A stretch of DNA of 64,000 nucleotides, taken from assembly GCA_943789205.1 (NCBI GenBank), contig CALSTG010000001.1, positions 1,106,435 through 1,170,434 on the forward strand, given 5' to 3'. The stretch's first letter is position 1; each line of letters begins with the position of its first letter. Shown here one piece after another: positions 17,719-27,158 of this stretch. The notes below the pieces were generated by a model. The model was not told the origin of the DNA. It saw only the letters and a program-made list of their open reading frames with translations, and ran no database searches. The position numbers and the translations under genes are program-made. The stretch is from an uncultured Flavobacteriales bacterium. Lineage in GTDB: Bacteria > Bacteroidota > Bacteroidia > Flavobacteriales_D > Crocinitomicaceae.

Positions 17719-20700
17719 TTAAAATTTAATATTTAAACCACCCATAATTGTTTTGGCTTGTGGGTAAAAACCATAATCAACACCAGCAGAAAGTGTTCCG
17801 CCGCCAATGTCAGGGTCAAAGCCTAGGTATCTTGTTAGGGTAACAAGGTTGTTTCCTGAAACGTAAAATCGTAAAGATTCAATTTTGAGTTTTTTCAGCA
17901 CGGGGTTTTTCTTAGAAAAAGTATAACCGAGCTGAACATTTCTTAGACGAACAAAAGAACCGTCTTCAACATAGTAGTCAGAGAAGGAGTTGTTTCTCGT
18001 AGCGCCAGTAGTAAGCCTTGGGTGTTCGTTCGTTGAGCCAGGACCTGTCCAACGATTGATCACATAGTCTAATTGATTTGCATAAGGCTGCTGTCTTTCG
18101 TAGTTTCTAATGATTTCTTGGCCAATAGCCGAATAGATGTTTGCCGAAAAATCAAGGCCCTTATAGCGCAGGTTTAAAGCGAATCCCATTGTAAAGTCTG
18201 GTATGGGAGAACCAAGGTAGGTTTTATCTTCATCGTCTCCGAAGCTAATTTCTCCGTCTCCGTTCTGGTCTACAAAAATAAAATCCCCTGGACGCGCCCC
18301 TTCTTGCACGACAGCAGCATTATCAATTTCTTCTTGCGTTTGATAAATACCAGCAGTTTGAAGACCGTGGAAATAACCAATAGCAAAACCTTCTTCAAAA
18401 CGCGTAGCAACATCACCACCGACACTAAATTGTGCTCCAGGTAAATAATCGACTCCTTCAGGAACACTTGTTACTTTGTTCGTTATGTGAGAAAAGTTGA
18501 AGCTAACATTTGTTTTGAAATCACGCGAAGGTTTATTATGATAAGCAAGTTCTAATTCAACACCTTTGTTTGAAACGTTACCAGCATTAATAATCGGCGA
18601 GGCTCCACCTGGACCATAAGAACCAATAACGCCAGAGACATCAGGCTGGAATAACAAGTCGTTTGTGTTTTTAATGAAATAGTTTGTTGTAACATCAAAA
18701 GCGCTTAAAAGCGTTAAGTCAAGGCCAGCATTAAACTGTCTAGTTGTTTCCCACTTAAGGTCTGGGTTCGCAGCCCTTCCGAGAGCGGTACCGATAACAA
18801 TCAAATCATCAAAAACATATACCCCCTCGCCATTTAGAAGCGCGCGATATGCAAAGTTTGCAATTTGGTCGTTTCCTGAAACACCATAGCTAATCCTTAG
18901 CTTCATAAAGTTTATCGCCTCTACATTGAAAAAGCTTTCTTCTGAGATTAACCACGCTGTCGATATGGTTGGAAAAATACCATATCTATTGTTAGGCCCA
19001 AACTTACTAGACCCATCTCTTCTCATAATTCCAGATATTATATATCGTGAATCATAAGCATATTCAGCTCTAACAAAAGCAGAAACCAAGCGCTCTTTAA
19101 ATTCAAAGGATCCAACATTGTTTAGGTACCCTCCAGGCGCTGTGTTTGCAGAAATGTCTGCATATTCCCAAGAGTTATTTGGAATATTAAACGCTGTTCC
19201 GCTTAAAGCCGCGCCTTTTCTTTGAAAAACAGAAGCTCCTAAAGTCGCCTTTACTTTGTGAAGATCACTAAAGGTTCTGTCATAATTAAAATAACTTTCA
19301 AAGGTAAGATCGCTAAATGAAGATCGCTGTTCAAAAACACTTGCGCCACGGTCAATGAAGACACTATCAGCAATTTCTACTTGAGGCGATTCGAGGTCTG
19401 CATTTAATGCCGTGTTGGCAAATTTTCCAGGCCCAAACCAAGCTAGGGGACTAAAAGATTTTGCATCAACAACAGCATAGTTATAATTGAAACGGTTTGT
19501 AAACGTAAGGTGTTTGTTAAACTTATAAACCAACTCCTCTTTTCCTACAAACTTATCTGCCACACTATAATTGTAGGCGTTTTCCATTTGTGCAATAGGG
19601 TTGATAATATCCGCAACCTCTTCAAGATAACTGTAGTTGCCATCGGGAGTTCTTATTGGTTCGTTTGGAAAGGCGTTTATAGTATTATAAAGAACAGAGC
19701 CAATCCCATTTTCTGCTAGTGTAGATCGGTTGTCGCTTGAAAACAAGAACACAGAATTGAGAAGAAGCTTTTCAGAAAGGTCAGTACTCAAGTTTAATCT
19801 TGCGTTATATCTCGAGAAATTGGCCTTATCACCACCAACAATACCCTCTTGTGAGAAATAGGTAGCCCCCAAAGAATAGCGGGTGTTTTTAGTTCCACCA
19901 CTAATACCAATGTTATAACTTTCAATAGGAGAGGATTGAAAAACGGAATCTTGCCAATTTGTACCATCACCAATAGCTGTATTTGCAAAAGGCATGGCCT
20001 GACCCCCAAAAGCAAACATTTCATTTTTTATTACGGCGTATTCTTCAGCTGTCAACAAACCAAGCGTGTTTGCGGTTTGCTGAATACCGCGATACATGCT
20101 AAATTCTACTTTAGGTTTAGCGTTAAGACGGCCCTTTTTTGTTTCAACAATTATAACACCGTTTGCCGCACGAACACCATATATACCGGCGGTTGCATCT
20201 TTCAATACGTTGATTGATTCTATATCGTTCGGGTTTAGCGCGTTTAATCCTTCAGAGTCGTAAACAACACCATCAACTAAAATTAAAGGGTCGTTATCTC
20301 CAAAAGTAGACAGTCCTCTTATCCTGATGCTTGAAGAACCACCAGGAGAACCTGAATTCGTATTAATTGCAACACCAGAAACTTGACCTTGAAGTGCTTG
20401 GTCCATACGTGATAGGTTTAGCTTTTCAATATCTTCCCCTTTTACTTTTGCAGCTGCTCCAGTGAGCTCTTTATTCCTTGAGCTTCCGTAACCAACCACA
20501 ACTATCTCATCAAAAACCTGAGATTCCGTACTCATTTTAACATTAACCTCAGAGCGTCCAGCAACAAGAACATCTTGAGTCGTATAGCCCAAATAGGAAA
20601 AACTTAGAACGAGACCGTCTTTTTCTTCAACAGTTATCGAGTACTTACCATCGACATCGGTAATCGCGCCATTTGTTGTTCCTTTCACAAGCACTTTAAC

Positions 20701-20817
20701 ACCCGGAAAAGTGGCTTTTTTTTCGTCTGTCACCGTTCCTTTTATCGTTGTTTCTTGAGCAAAAACTGTCGCGAAAGCCATAAAAGACAAGGCAAATAAC
20801 AAATTTAAATTCTTCAT
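17719..20817 (-). CDS. susC: SusC/RagA-family TonB-dependent outer membrane transporter
   Basis: A 1032-residue outer membrane receptor that imports glycan fragments using TonB energy. Signal peptide about 1-20, then a CarboxypepD_reg domain (about 24-98, KGTVTDEKKATFPGVKVLVKGT), plug domain (about 110-220, with VVGYGSSRNKELTGAAAKV and IRGLSTFGDNDPLILVDGV), and a 22-strand-type barrel ending at the C-terminal Phe of GGLNIKF. It is first in the susC-susD-PKD-GH16 operon. No regulator gene is adjacent. Confidence 0.95.
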   Translation of the reverse strand: MKNLNLLFALSFMAFATVFAQETTIKGTVTDEKKATFPGVKVLVKGTTNGAITDVDGKYSITVEEKDGLVLSFSYLGYTTQDVLVAGRSEVNVKMSTESQVFDEIVVVGYGSSRNKELTGAAAKVKGEDIEKLNLSRMDQALQGQVSGVAINTNSGSPGGSSSIRIRGLSTFGDNDPLILVDGVVYDSEGLNALNPNDIESINVLKDATAGIYGVRAANGVIIVETKKGRLNAKPKVEFSMYRGIQQTANTLGLLTAEEYAVIKNEMFAFGGQAMPFANTAIGDGTNWQDSVFQSSPIESYNIGISGGTKNTRYSLGATYFSQEGIVGGDKANFSRYNARLNLSTDLSEKLLLNSVFLFSSDNRSTLAENGIGSVLYNTINAFPNEPIRTPDGNYSYLEEVADIINPIAQMENAYNYSVADKFVGKEELVYKFNKHLTFTNRFNYNYAVVDAKSFSPLAWFGPGKFANTALNADLESPQVEIADSVFIDRGASVFEQRSSFSDLTFESYFNYDRTFSDLHKVKATLGASVFQRKGAALSGTAFNIPNNSWEYADISANTAPGGYLNNVGSFEFKERLVSAFVRAEYAYDSRYIISGIMRRDGSSKFGPNNRYGIFPTISTAWLISEESFFNVEAINFMKLRISYGVSGNDQIANFAYRALLNGEGVYVFDDLIVIGTALGRAANPDLKWETTRQFNAGLDLTLLSAFDVTTNYFIKNTNDLLFQPDVSGVIGSYGPGGASPIINAGNVSNKGVELELAYHNKPSRDFKTNVSFNFSHITNKVTSVPEGVDYLPGAQFSVGGDVATRFEEGFAIGYFHGLQTAGIYQTQEEIDNAAVVQEGARPGDFIFVDQNGDGEISFGDDEDKTYLGSPIPDFTMGFALNLRYKGLDFSANIYSAIGQEIIRNYERQQPYANQLDYVINRWTGPGSTNEHPRLTTGATRNNSFSDYYVEDGSFVRLRNVQLGYTFSKKNPVLKKLKIESLRFYVSGNNLVTLTRYLGFDPDIGGGTLSAGVDYGFYPQAKTIMGGLNIKF

Positions 20818-20937
20818 AAATAAATAGTTTTCAGCGTAAATATATTGTTTTTTTATTAAAGTGTAAAAAATACACTAAGTCGTTGCTGGTAGAATTACAA
20901 AGAGCTTTCTCTACCCCAATTGTTCATTCTCTTTTTA

Positions 20938-20945
20938 TATTTTTG
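20938..20945 (+). promoter_or_regulatory. Putative -7 box for the dehydrogenase gene at 20953
   Basis: TATTTTTG matches TAnnTTTG and ends 7 bp before the ATG at 20953. It lies downstream of the in-frame upstream start codons, which supports 20953 as the true start. Confidence 0.45.
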
Positions 20946-20952
20946 CTTTGCT

Positions 20953-21891
20953 ATGCGAAAGGTTGTGTTTATTGATGTGGTTCATGATATTCTAAAACAA
21001 AGGTTAGAGGATAAAGGCTTTGATTGTATTGACGCAACATCGATTGGCCTGAACGGAGTATTACAGGAGATTAAAAGTGCGTTTGGTATTGTCATTCGAT
21101 CTCGTTTTACGCTGGATGAAACAATTCTTAGCCTTGCTTCAAACTTAAAATTTATTGCTAGATCAGGCTCAGGCACAGAAAATATAGATGCCAATTATTG
21201 CTCAAAAAAGGGAATCATGTTGTTTTCTTCTCCTGAAGGAAATAGAAACGCTGTTGCAGAACATGCTTTGGGTTTTTTACTTTCATTATTAAATAACTTT
21301 CACAAAGCACAATTAGAAATATCAAGAGGCTTTTGGCTTCGAAAAGAAAACACAGGTAGAGAGCTGTCCTCTTGCACGGTTGGAATAATAGGTTGTGGAA
21401 ATAACGGCTTATCCTTTGCAAAAAAACTTGTTGCTCTTGGGGCGAGAGTGTTGGTTTATGACAAATATAAAACTATTGATGAGCCAGGTGTTGAAAACGT
21501 TAGCCTGGAAGCTTTTTACGCTTGTGTTAATGTGCTAAGCTTTCATGTGCCAGAAACAGAAGAAACAATAGGGCTAGGAGATTATGATTTTTTTAGCAAG
21601 TTTCACGAGCCGTTGTTTGTTTTAAATATTTGTAGGGGAAAAGTGATAAAAACGAAAGGTCTTGTTAGGGCAATGAAAGAGCAGCAGGTATTAGGAGCGG
21701 CTTTAGATGTTTTAGAGTACGAGTCAAAGTCTTTTGAATCCTTTTTTGAGACAAAGCTTCCCGAGGCATTCGTTTATTTAAAAACAAGTCCAAACGTAAT
21801 GCTAACGCCACATATTGGGGGTTGGACCAACGAAAGTTATTTTGGTTTAAGTAATGTTTTAGCAGACAAGATATTAGCCTCGTTTACTTAG
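20953..21891 (+). CDS. D-2-hydroxyacid dehydrogenase family protein
   Basis: NAD-dependent oxidoreductase of the D-3-phosphoglycerate dehydrogenase/2-hydroxyacid dehydrogenase family. Counting from ATG 20953 (MRKVVFID), the nucleotide-binding motif GCGNNG starts at about 147. The catalytic residues are Arg228 (NICRGK), Glu255 (DVLEYE) and His287 (TPHIGGWT). The longer reading from 20920 adds 11 hydrophobic residues and precedes the likely promoter box. The substrate is not clear; serA-type neighbours are absent. The 3' end overlaps the convergent cvpA by 8 bp. Confidence 0.85.
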   Translation: MRKVVFIDVVHDILKQRLEDKGFDCIDATSIGLNGVLQEIKSAFGIVIRSRFTLDETILSLASNLKFIARSGSGTENIDANYCSKKGIMLFSSPEGNRNAVAEHALGFLLSLLNNFHKAQLEISRGFWLRKENTGRELSSCTVGIIGCGNNGLSFAKKLVALGARVLVYDKYKTIDEPGVENVSLEAFYACVNVLSFHVPETEETIGLGDYDFFSKFHEPLFVLNICRGKVIKTKGLVRAMKEQQVLGAALDVLEYESKSFESFFETKLPEAFVYLKTSPNVMLTPHIGGWTNESYFGLSNVLADKILASFT

Positions 21892-22408
21892 GTTTGTTCA
21901 TTTCTTGTTTTACTCTTTCATAACTCAAGAGCAAAGTGTTTTTAACGCCGGGCAGAGCTAAGGAAGCAAAATCCACAGCTATTGGGTAAAGCCTGGACGA
22001 ATCAATACTCTTTTGGCTGACTGCTTTTTTTTCAGGGTCTAAAGGGCCTAAAAACAACAAGGCACAACCAGCGAGAAAAGCCCATTTCAAAGCACCTACG
22101 AACCCACCAAGGATCTTATTAAAAATAGAAAGCCAAACAAAAGAAACGAACCTTTCAAACACCTTTCCAAGTAAACGAACGAGAACAACAACAACAATGA
22201 AAACAACGATGAAGGCCAGAAAAGGAACCATTACCCCATCTTCTTGATTAACAAAATATTTTGCAACCGTATCTGAAAAATGAAAGGCAAAATACACACC
22301 GGCAGCTAAGGATATAAAATTAAAAAGCTCCATGATAAAGCCTTTTCTCCAACCAAAAAACAGCCCAATTAGGACGAACACAAGAATACAAAGGTCTATA
22401 ACATTCAT
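21884..22408 (-). CDS. cvpA: CvpA family inner membrane protein
   Basis: A 174-residue membrane protein with four hydrophobic segments and the N-terminal family signature (DLCILVFVLIGLFFGWRKGF). A glycine-rich IFNKILGGFVGALKWAFLAG segment near 95-117 is also characteristic. CvpA proteins are linked to colicin V production in E. coli and to envelope integrity; the biochemical role is unknown. Monocistronic here. Confidence 0.88.
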   Translation of the reverse strand: MNVIDLCILVFVLIGLFFGWRKGFIMELFNFISLAAGVYFAFHFSDTVAKYFVNQEDGVMVPFLAFIVVFIVVVVLVRLLGKVFERFVSFVWLSIFNKILGGFVGALKWAFLAGCALLFLGPLDPEKKAVSQKSIDSSRLYPIAVDFASLALPGVKNTLLLSYERVKQEMNKPK

Positions 22409-22492
22409 GGGGTGAAATTAATAGATATACGTATAGAAATTCAATATTAAGTAATAATTTTACAAAAGCGAGAACGTTAACAACCCCGTGAG

Positions 22493-22948
22493 ATGTTAGA
22501 AATTTTTAACGATGAGTTTTTTATGAAACAAGCTTTAATCGAGGCACAAAAAGCTCTTGATAAAAATGAAGTGCCTGTTGGTGCTGTGGTTGTTCTGAAC
22601 AACAATATAATAGCAAGAACGCACAACCTGACCGAACAACTTACAGATGTAACAGCTCACGCAGAAGTTCAAGCGATAACTGCAGCCGCCCAGTTTATAG
22701 GGGCTAAATACCTTAAGGGTTGTACAATGTATGTTTCTCTCGAGCCATGTTCTATGTGTGCAGGAGCCTTATTTTGGTCTCAAATAGACAAGGTCGTTTT
22801 TGCGGCGAGAGACGACAAAAGAGGGGCCAGTAGATGTGAGCCCCAACTTTACCACCCTGCCACCTTAGTCGTAAAAGGCCCAATGCAAGAGGAAAGCCGA
22901 GCGTTACTGAAATCATTCTTTAATCAAAAAAGAAAGTCAACTATATAG
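22493..22948 (+). CDS. tadA: tRNA-specific adenosine deaminase TadA
   Basis: Zinc deaminase that converts A34 to inosine in tRNA-Arg(ACG). The catalytic motif His56-A-Glu58 (HAEVQAI) and Cys86/Cys89 (PCSMCAGAL) bind zinc and activate water. Length 151 matches bacterial TadA. The ATG at 22493 gives ten residues before a second in-frame Met (MKQALIEAQKAL). The 3' end overlaps the convergent recO by 12 bp. Confidence 0.93.
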   Translation: MLEIFNDEFFMKQALIEAQKALDKNEVPVGAVVVLNNNIIARTHNLTEQLTDVTAHAEVQAITAAAQFIGAKYLKGCTMYVSLEPCSMCAGALFWSQIDKVVFAARDDKRGASRCEPQLYHPATLVVKGPMQEESRALLKSFFNQKRKSTI

Positions 22949-23629
22949 TGTTTCACGTATAATCTCAACAGATTTTTTTGAATTGTATCCCGGTAAATGA
23001 TAATTACAATATTCTAAAAGAAGGTCAAACAGTTTAGGTTCAAAACCGTCCTTAAAGCCTTGTTTATTATAGAACACATCATGAAGAGACTTCACAAGCT
23101 CAGGCGCTGTAACTATTCGACCAGAAGGATTTTTGGGGTCAAACTCGGACGTTGTTAAATCAAAAACTTTAAAAGAACGACTTAATGGTTTTAGCGGGCT
23201 GTGTCCAGAAAAAGCAATAAGTTTTGCTAAAAAAAATACAGGGTATGCTTTTACCGTTTTTGTGATGTTCAGGCGCAAAACTTCAGACTTTAGAAAATGA
23301 AAAAAAGACTGGTCAACAACCTCGTTGTTTAAAAAAGACTTAATGCTTTCTGCAACAAAGAAGGCTACTAAAATTTTAACAGGAGAGCGATATGTGTCTT
23401 CTAGATTTTCAGACCGCTCAATAGATACAATGTTTTGCAAGCCCGATGACGACCAACGATAAAACGTTACTTGATATAATCCTAGAACAAAAGGCTTCGT
23501 TTTTTTCTTTTTACCGCCCTTTATAATACCATTTTGAAGCCCGTGTTTTTCAGAAAACAAACAAACCCACAAGCTGCTTTCTGAGTATGGCTTAATGTCA
23601 AGAAAAACAACCTCAGCAACCTCTTTCAC
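22937..23629 (-). CDS. recO: DNA repair protein RecO
   Basis: Mediator that helps RecA load on SSB-coated DNA in the RecFOR pathway. The N-terminal OB-fold (VVFLDIKPYSESSLWVCLFSEKHG) and the following KGGKKKK basic segment fit RecO, as do the helical middle and length (230). The start is a GTG five bases after the stop of the TonB receptor gene. Its last codons contain a 10-base half parS (see rejected list). Confidence 0.9.
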   Translation of the reverse strand: MKEVAEVVFLDIKPYSESSLWVCLFSEKHGLQNGIIKGGKKKKTKPFVLGLYQVTFYRWSSSGLQNIVSIERSENLEDTYRSPVKILVAFFVAESIKSFLNNEVVDQSFFHFLKSEVLRLNITKTVKAYPVFFLAKLIAFSGHSPLKPLSRSFKVFDLTTSEFDPKNPSGRIVTAPELVKSLHDVFYNKQGFKDGFEPKLFDLLLEYCNYHLPGYNSKKSVEIIRETLYS

Positions 23630-23634
23630 AATCT

Positions 23635-26085
23635 TTATTTTTTTGTCTTTTTTGGGCTAAAGTCAATCTTATAGTAGAAAACAGGTAAAAAGCCTAACTG
23701 TTTTCTTTCGGTTGTGGGTTCATATCCTGGACTATTTAAAACCGAAGGGTCAAGACTCGGGGCATATGCTAAGCCTAGCAGATTACTAGTATTTAAAATG
23801 TTAACGAGATCTAAACCTATTTCATGTGCTGTTTTTTTAGCGTTTAACCTCCAGCTGATTTTTAAATCAATTCTGAAGTAATCTGCAAATTGCCTTTCAT
23901 TAAAAAGGGAGTCTTTAAAAATAATTTCTTTTAACGCCTCTGTAGCCTCAACGTTTACATAACCATATCTTTTTCCCCCAGCACGAGTCGTTTTTAAACC
24001 AAGCCCGATAACATTATTTTTTCCTACGTTAAATTCTTTTCCAGCAAGAAAATTAACAACATAAGACCCATTGTAAGAAGTGTTACGAAGCTGATTGTCG
24101 CTTCCTCTGTATTTAGAATCATATAGCGTACCAGAGAATAAAAAGAAGAAGCTTTTATTAAAGTACTTTTGTACGGTTAGCTCTATTCCGTAGTTCATAC
24201 CGGTCCCTGTGTTTTCTAATGAGTCTGGAAAAAGCCGAGCAAAACCACTACCCATATTTATTATTGAAAAAGAAGAAGGCGCAACAGTAACGGGTACTTG
24301 GTATAGGTGTTGATAATAAGCTTCTGTTTTAATACTGAAGCCCTGATTAAATGTTTTTTCATAACCCAAACCTGTATGTATACTTTTCATTAAGCCCATA
24401 TCTTCATTTTGATAGACCTTAGAACCGTCGTTCCCTATTTGATGATATGAGTAAGTGTATAAAGGCTGCATTTGGCTGTGTAGACCTGCACCGGCAAAAA
24501 CACTTTGGTTTTTAGGAAGTCGGTATTTGATTGCTGTTCTCGGCTCAATAGGACTGAAGCTTTTGGCGTTTGAAAAGTATTGGCTATGAAGTCCAAAAGT
24601 AAAATCAAGATTGTCATTTGCGCGAAACTTCCATTGAACGAAAGGCTGAACTAAGAGCTTGTTACCTGAATAGTCCCAACGCTGCTTAAAATTGTCTGGA
24701 GCGTCTAAATCATAGAGGACAGAATCATTTTGAAAAAGACTAAAGACATCTATATTAACACCAGCCTTAACAAGGTTTTTCTTGTTTATTTTATGGTTTA
24801 AGCTAAAGTGCCCCGATGTTTTTATGGTGCTAAAGTTATAACCCATCATAAGGTAAGAGGTATCTACTGAGATCGTTGTATCTTCATTTTGAATTGCTAA
24901 AGAGCGCTGAAGGTAGTCGTGCCTGCTGTGTTGCTCTTCGTATGAAACAGCTGCCGTGGCAGAAACGAATGTTTTAGGGCTTAAAGGTTTTTTAAAATTC
25001 AACCCGGTAACAAACATAGAGGTTCCAAACTTTTGGTCTCGGTCCCCTTCGCCATAAAACTCTGTTGAATACTCTGTTTGTTCTGAAATTAATATATTAA
25101 TGTTGCTTTTACCACCAATCCCAAACCAAGAAAGCTGCCCCCCTTTTTTAAGCGGAAAATTAAACTTGAAGGAAGCGTCTCCATATTGAGGAACAGCGTC
25201 TGTTCCAAGCTGTATACCAACCTGCTGAAACAGGGATAAGGTTGAATATCTTCCCATCACAAGGTAGCTTGATTTGTTTTTTTTTGAAAGCGGACCCTCT
25301 GCTAAAAACTCGGTTCCTAAAAAACCAAACTGCCCTGTGAATTCATGTCTATTATTATTGCCGTTTCTTAGCTTTAAGTCAAAAACACCAGACGTGCTAT
25401 TGCCATATTCTGCTGGGAAAGCACTCATAAAAAAATCTGAATTGGCAAGGATTTTATTGTTTATAATTGATACAGGCCCACCGGTACTTCCTGAAATTGC
25501 AAAGTGGGACGGGTTGGGGATGTCAATGCCTTCAACACGCCAAACAACCCCTAAAGGGCTGTTCCCTCTAATTATAATGTCATTTCTAGAATCATCCGCG
25601 CCCTGAACCCCCGCAAAGTTAGAAGCCATTCGAGCTGGATCCATCCTAGAACCTGGATAGCGGTTTGTTTCTTCAACGCTGAACTGTTGCGCCGAAATAA
25701 GTGCAAGCTCATTTAAAACCTCACCCCTTTTCCTTCCGTGAACGACCACTTCTTTTTGTTCTGAGACAAACTCAATAAGGGGCACCTGAACAACGACCTC
25801 TTTTCCAGAGGTAACTTCAACAGTGAGCGTGTTTGAGGAATATAAAGTATAGCTCACTTGAAGCTCGTGTTTTCCAACAGGAATGTTTTCTAAATGAAAG
25901 TGGCCATCAAAATCTGTAATTGTTTTGGATGAAAAGTCTTCTGAAAATAAAAACACTTTAGCACCGACAATAGGAAACTTTGATTCGTTGTCAAAAACGT
26001 TTCCGCGCACGGCTTGTGTTGGAACTCCTTGCCCAAATAGATTAAGTGAGGATAACAACAAGAAAAAGAATAATAAGTGCTTCAT
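23635..26085 (-). CDS. TonB-dependent receptor with carboxypeptidase-like regulatory domain
   Basis: An 816-residue outer membrane receptor: signal peptide 1-18, CarboxypepD_reg domain (about 24-100, RGNVFDNESKFPIVGAKVFL), plug domain with DSRNDIIIRGNSPLGVVWRVEGIDIPNP, then a beta barrel with no SusD partner. Such lone receptors often serve metals, siderophores or other small ligands, but nothing here identifies the substrate. It is followed 5 bp later by recO, likely by read-through rather than function. Confidence 0.9.
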   Translation of the reverse strand: MKHLLFFFLLLSSLNLFGQGVPTQAVRGNVFDNESKFPIVGAKVFLFSEDFSSKTITDFDGHFHLENIPVGKHELQVSYTLYSSNTLTVEVTSGKEVVVQVPLIEFVSEQKEVVVHGRKRGEVLNELALISAQQFSVEETNRYPGSRMDPARMASNFAGVQGADDSRNDIIIRGNSPLGVVWRVEGIDIPNPSHFAISGSTGGPVSIINNKILANSDFFMSAFPAEYGNSTSGVFDLKLRNGNNNRHEFTGQFGFLGTEFLAEGPLSKKNKSSYLVMGRYSTLSLFQQVGIQLGTDAVPQYGDASFKFNFPLKKGGQLSWFGIGGKSNINILISEQTEYSTEFYGEGDRDQKFGTSMFVTGLNFKKPLSPKTFVSATAAVSYEEQHSRHDYLQRSLAIQNEDTTISVDTSYLMMGYNFSTIKTSGHFSLNHKINKKNLVKAGVNIDVFSLFQNDSVLYDLDAPDNFKQRWDYSGNKLLVQPFVQWKFRANDNLDFTFGLHSQYFSNAKSFSPIEPRTAIKYRLPKNQSVFAGAGLHSQMQPLYTYSYHQIGNDGSKVYQNEDMGLMKSIHTGLGYEKTFNQGFSIKTEAYYQHLYQVPVTVAPSSFSIINMGSGFARLFPDSLENTGTGMNYGIELTVQKYFNKSFFFLFSGTLYDSKYRGSDNQLRNTSYNGSYVVNFLAGKEFNVGKNNVIGLGLKTTRAGGKRYGYVNVEATEALKEIIFKDSLFNERQFADYFRIDLKISWRLNAKKTAHEIGLDLVNILNTSNLLGLAYAPSLDPSVLNSPGYEPTTERKQLGFLPVFYYKIDFSPKKTKK

Positions 26086-26168
26086 GTTTTTTTAAACGAA
26101 AGTACAAGTTATATTTTTTTCTAGACAAGGTGATTTATTACAAAAAAGGATATTTCTTTTCATTCAAA

Positions 26169-26176
26169 TACTTTTG
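26169..26176 (+). promoter_or_regulatory. Putative -7 box for the thioredoxin gene at 26229
   Basis: TACTTTTG matches TAnnTTTG and predicts a 5' leader of roughly 50 bases. Confidence 0.4.
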
Positions 26177-26228
26177 CACGGTCTTTGTAAACACCTAATA
26201 AAACAGTATTTTTAAAAAAAATTAAATC

Positions 26229-26693
26229 ATGAAAACGTCACTTACCTTATTTTTTATTTTATTTCTTTCCGTTTCTTTTAGTCAAAGCAAACTTGTCTGG
26301 CACGACGATCTCAAGGAGGCGGTTAAAATTTCTCAAAAAGAGAAAAAACCTATAATGATGTTCTTTACAGGAAGTGATTGGTGTGGTTGGTGTATTCGTT
26401 TACAAAAAGAAGTTTTTTTTAAAGAAGATTTTACGAAATGGGCAAGTGAAAATGTAGTTTTACTTGAACTAGATTTCCCACGTAGAAAAGCATTAAGCGC
26501 AGAAGTAAAGGAACAAAACTCAAAATTACAACGTCAATTTGCGATTCAAGGCTATCCAACGGTGTGGTTTGTTGAGCCAAGCAAGGACAGCCAAAACAAT
26601 CTAAAACTCGTTAGAATCGGTCGTACTGGATATGTTAAAGGGGGCCCAGGGGCTTGGATTTCAAATGCTAACACTCTGCTAGACAGTAAATAA
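26229..26693 (+). CDS. Exported thioredoxin-family protein
   Basis: Signal peptide about 1-18 (FSQS boundary) and a thioredoxin_7-type domain with the redox motif C52-G-W-C55 (SDWCGWCIRLQKEVF) and a cis-proline segment (GYPTVWFVEP). Probably a periplasmic disulfide reductase or isomerase; the partner is unknown. Single gene, convergent with recX 7 bp beyond its stop. Confidence 0.85.
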   Translation: MKTSLTLFFILFLSVSFSQSKLVWHDDLKEAVKISQKEKKPIMMFFTGSDWCGWCIRLQKEVFFKEDFTKWASENVVLLELDFPRRKALSAEVKEQNSKLQRQFAIQGYPTVWFVEPSKDSQNNLKLVRIGRTGYVKGGPGAWISNANTLLDSK

Positions 26694-26700
26694 ACGAGCG

Positions 26701-27156
26701 TTAGAACAGGTCATAAACATCCTCAGCGGTGTAACCTTTACTACTGAGAAACCGAACAACTTTTGACTTTTGTTTATAATCTGTTTTGTAATCCGCTAGG
26801 TTGATAATTTTTTTTTCGAACAAAGACCTAAGGTTTTCTTGATAGATATCAGTGTCAATCTCCATGATTCCTCGGGCTATGACATCAGGTTTTATTCTTT
26901 TTTGAATTAAGCCAGCACGTATTTTATTGACACCCCATTTTTTAATAGAAACCTTACCCATTATATACGAGTCAACAAAACGCTTTTGATCTAAGAAACC
27001 TTCCTTTTGAAGTCGCTTAATAAAGGGCTGTGTCTTTTCTGGACCTTCAAGACCTAGCTTTTTGATTTTCTCTAAAACATCATATTCACAACGTTCTTGA
27101 TAGGCACAAAAATATTCAAGACGCTTGAGAATCTCATTGAAACCAAGGCCCTCCAC
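26701..27156 (-). CDS. recX: Regulatory protein RecX
   Basis: Small helical protein that modulates RecA filaments. Three tandem three-helix motifs are visible, with family-like segments LERLEYFCAYQERCEYDVLEKIKKLG and FIKRLQKEGFLDQKRFVDSYI. Length 151 is usual. It starts at GTG 2 bp after the rng stop, so it is probably translated from the rng transcript. Confidence 0.85.
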   Translation of the reverse strand: MEGLGFNEILKRLEYFCAYQERCEYDVLEKIKKLGLEGPEKTQPFIKRLQKEGFLDQKRFVDSYIMGKVSIKKWGVNKIRAGLIQKRIKPDVIARGIMEIDTDIYQENLRSLFEKKIINLADYKTDYKQKSKVVRFLSSKGYTAEDVYDLF

Positions 27157-27158
27157 TT

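Noticed and set aside
22949..22964. parS-like half site TGTTTCACGT near the recO 3' end
   Set aside because: Only about 12 of 16 positions match and the right half of the palindrome is missing, so ParB binding is unlikely.
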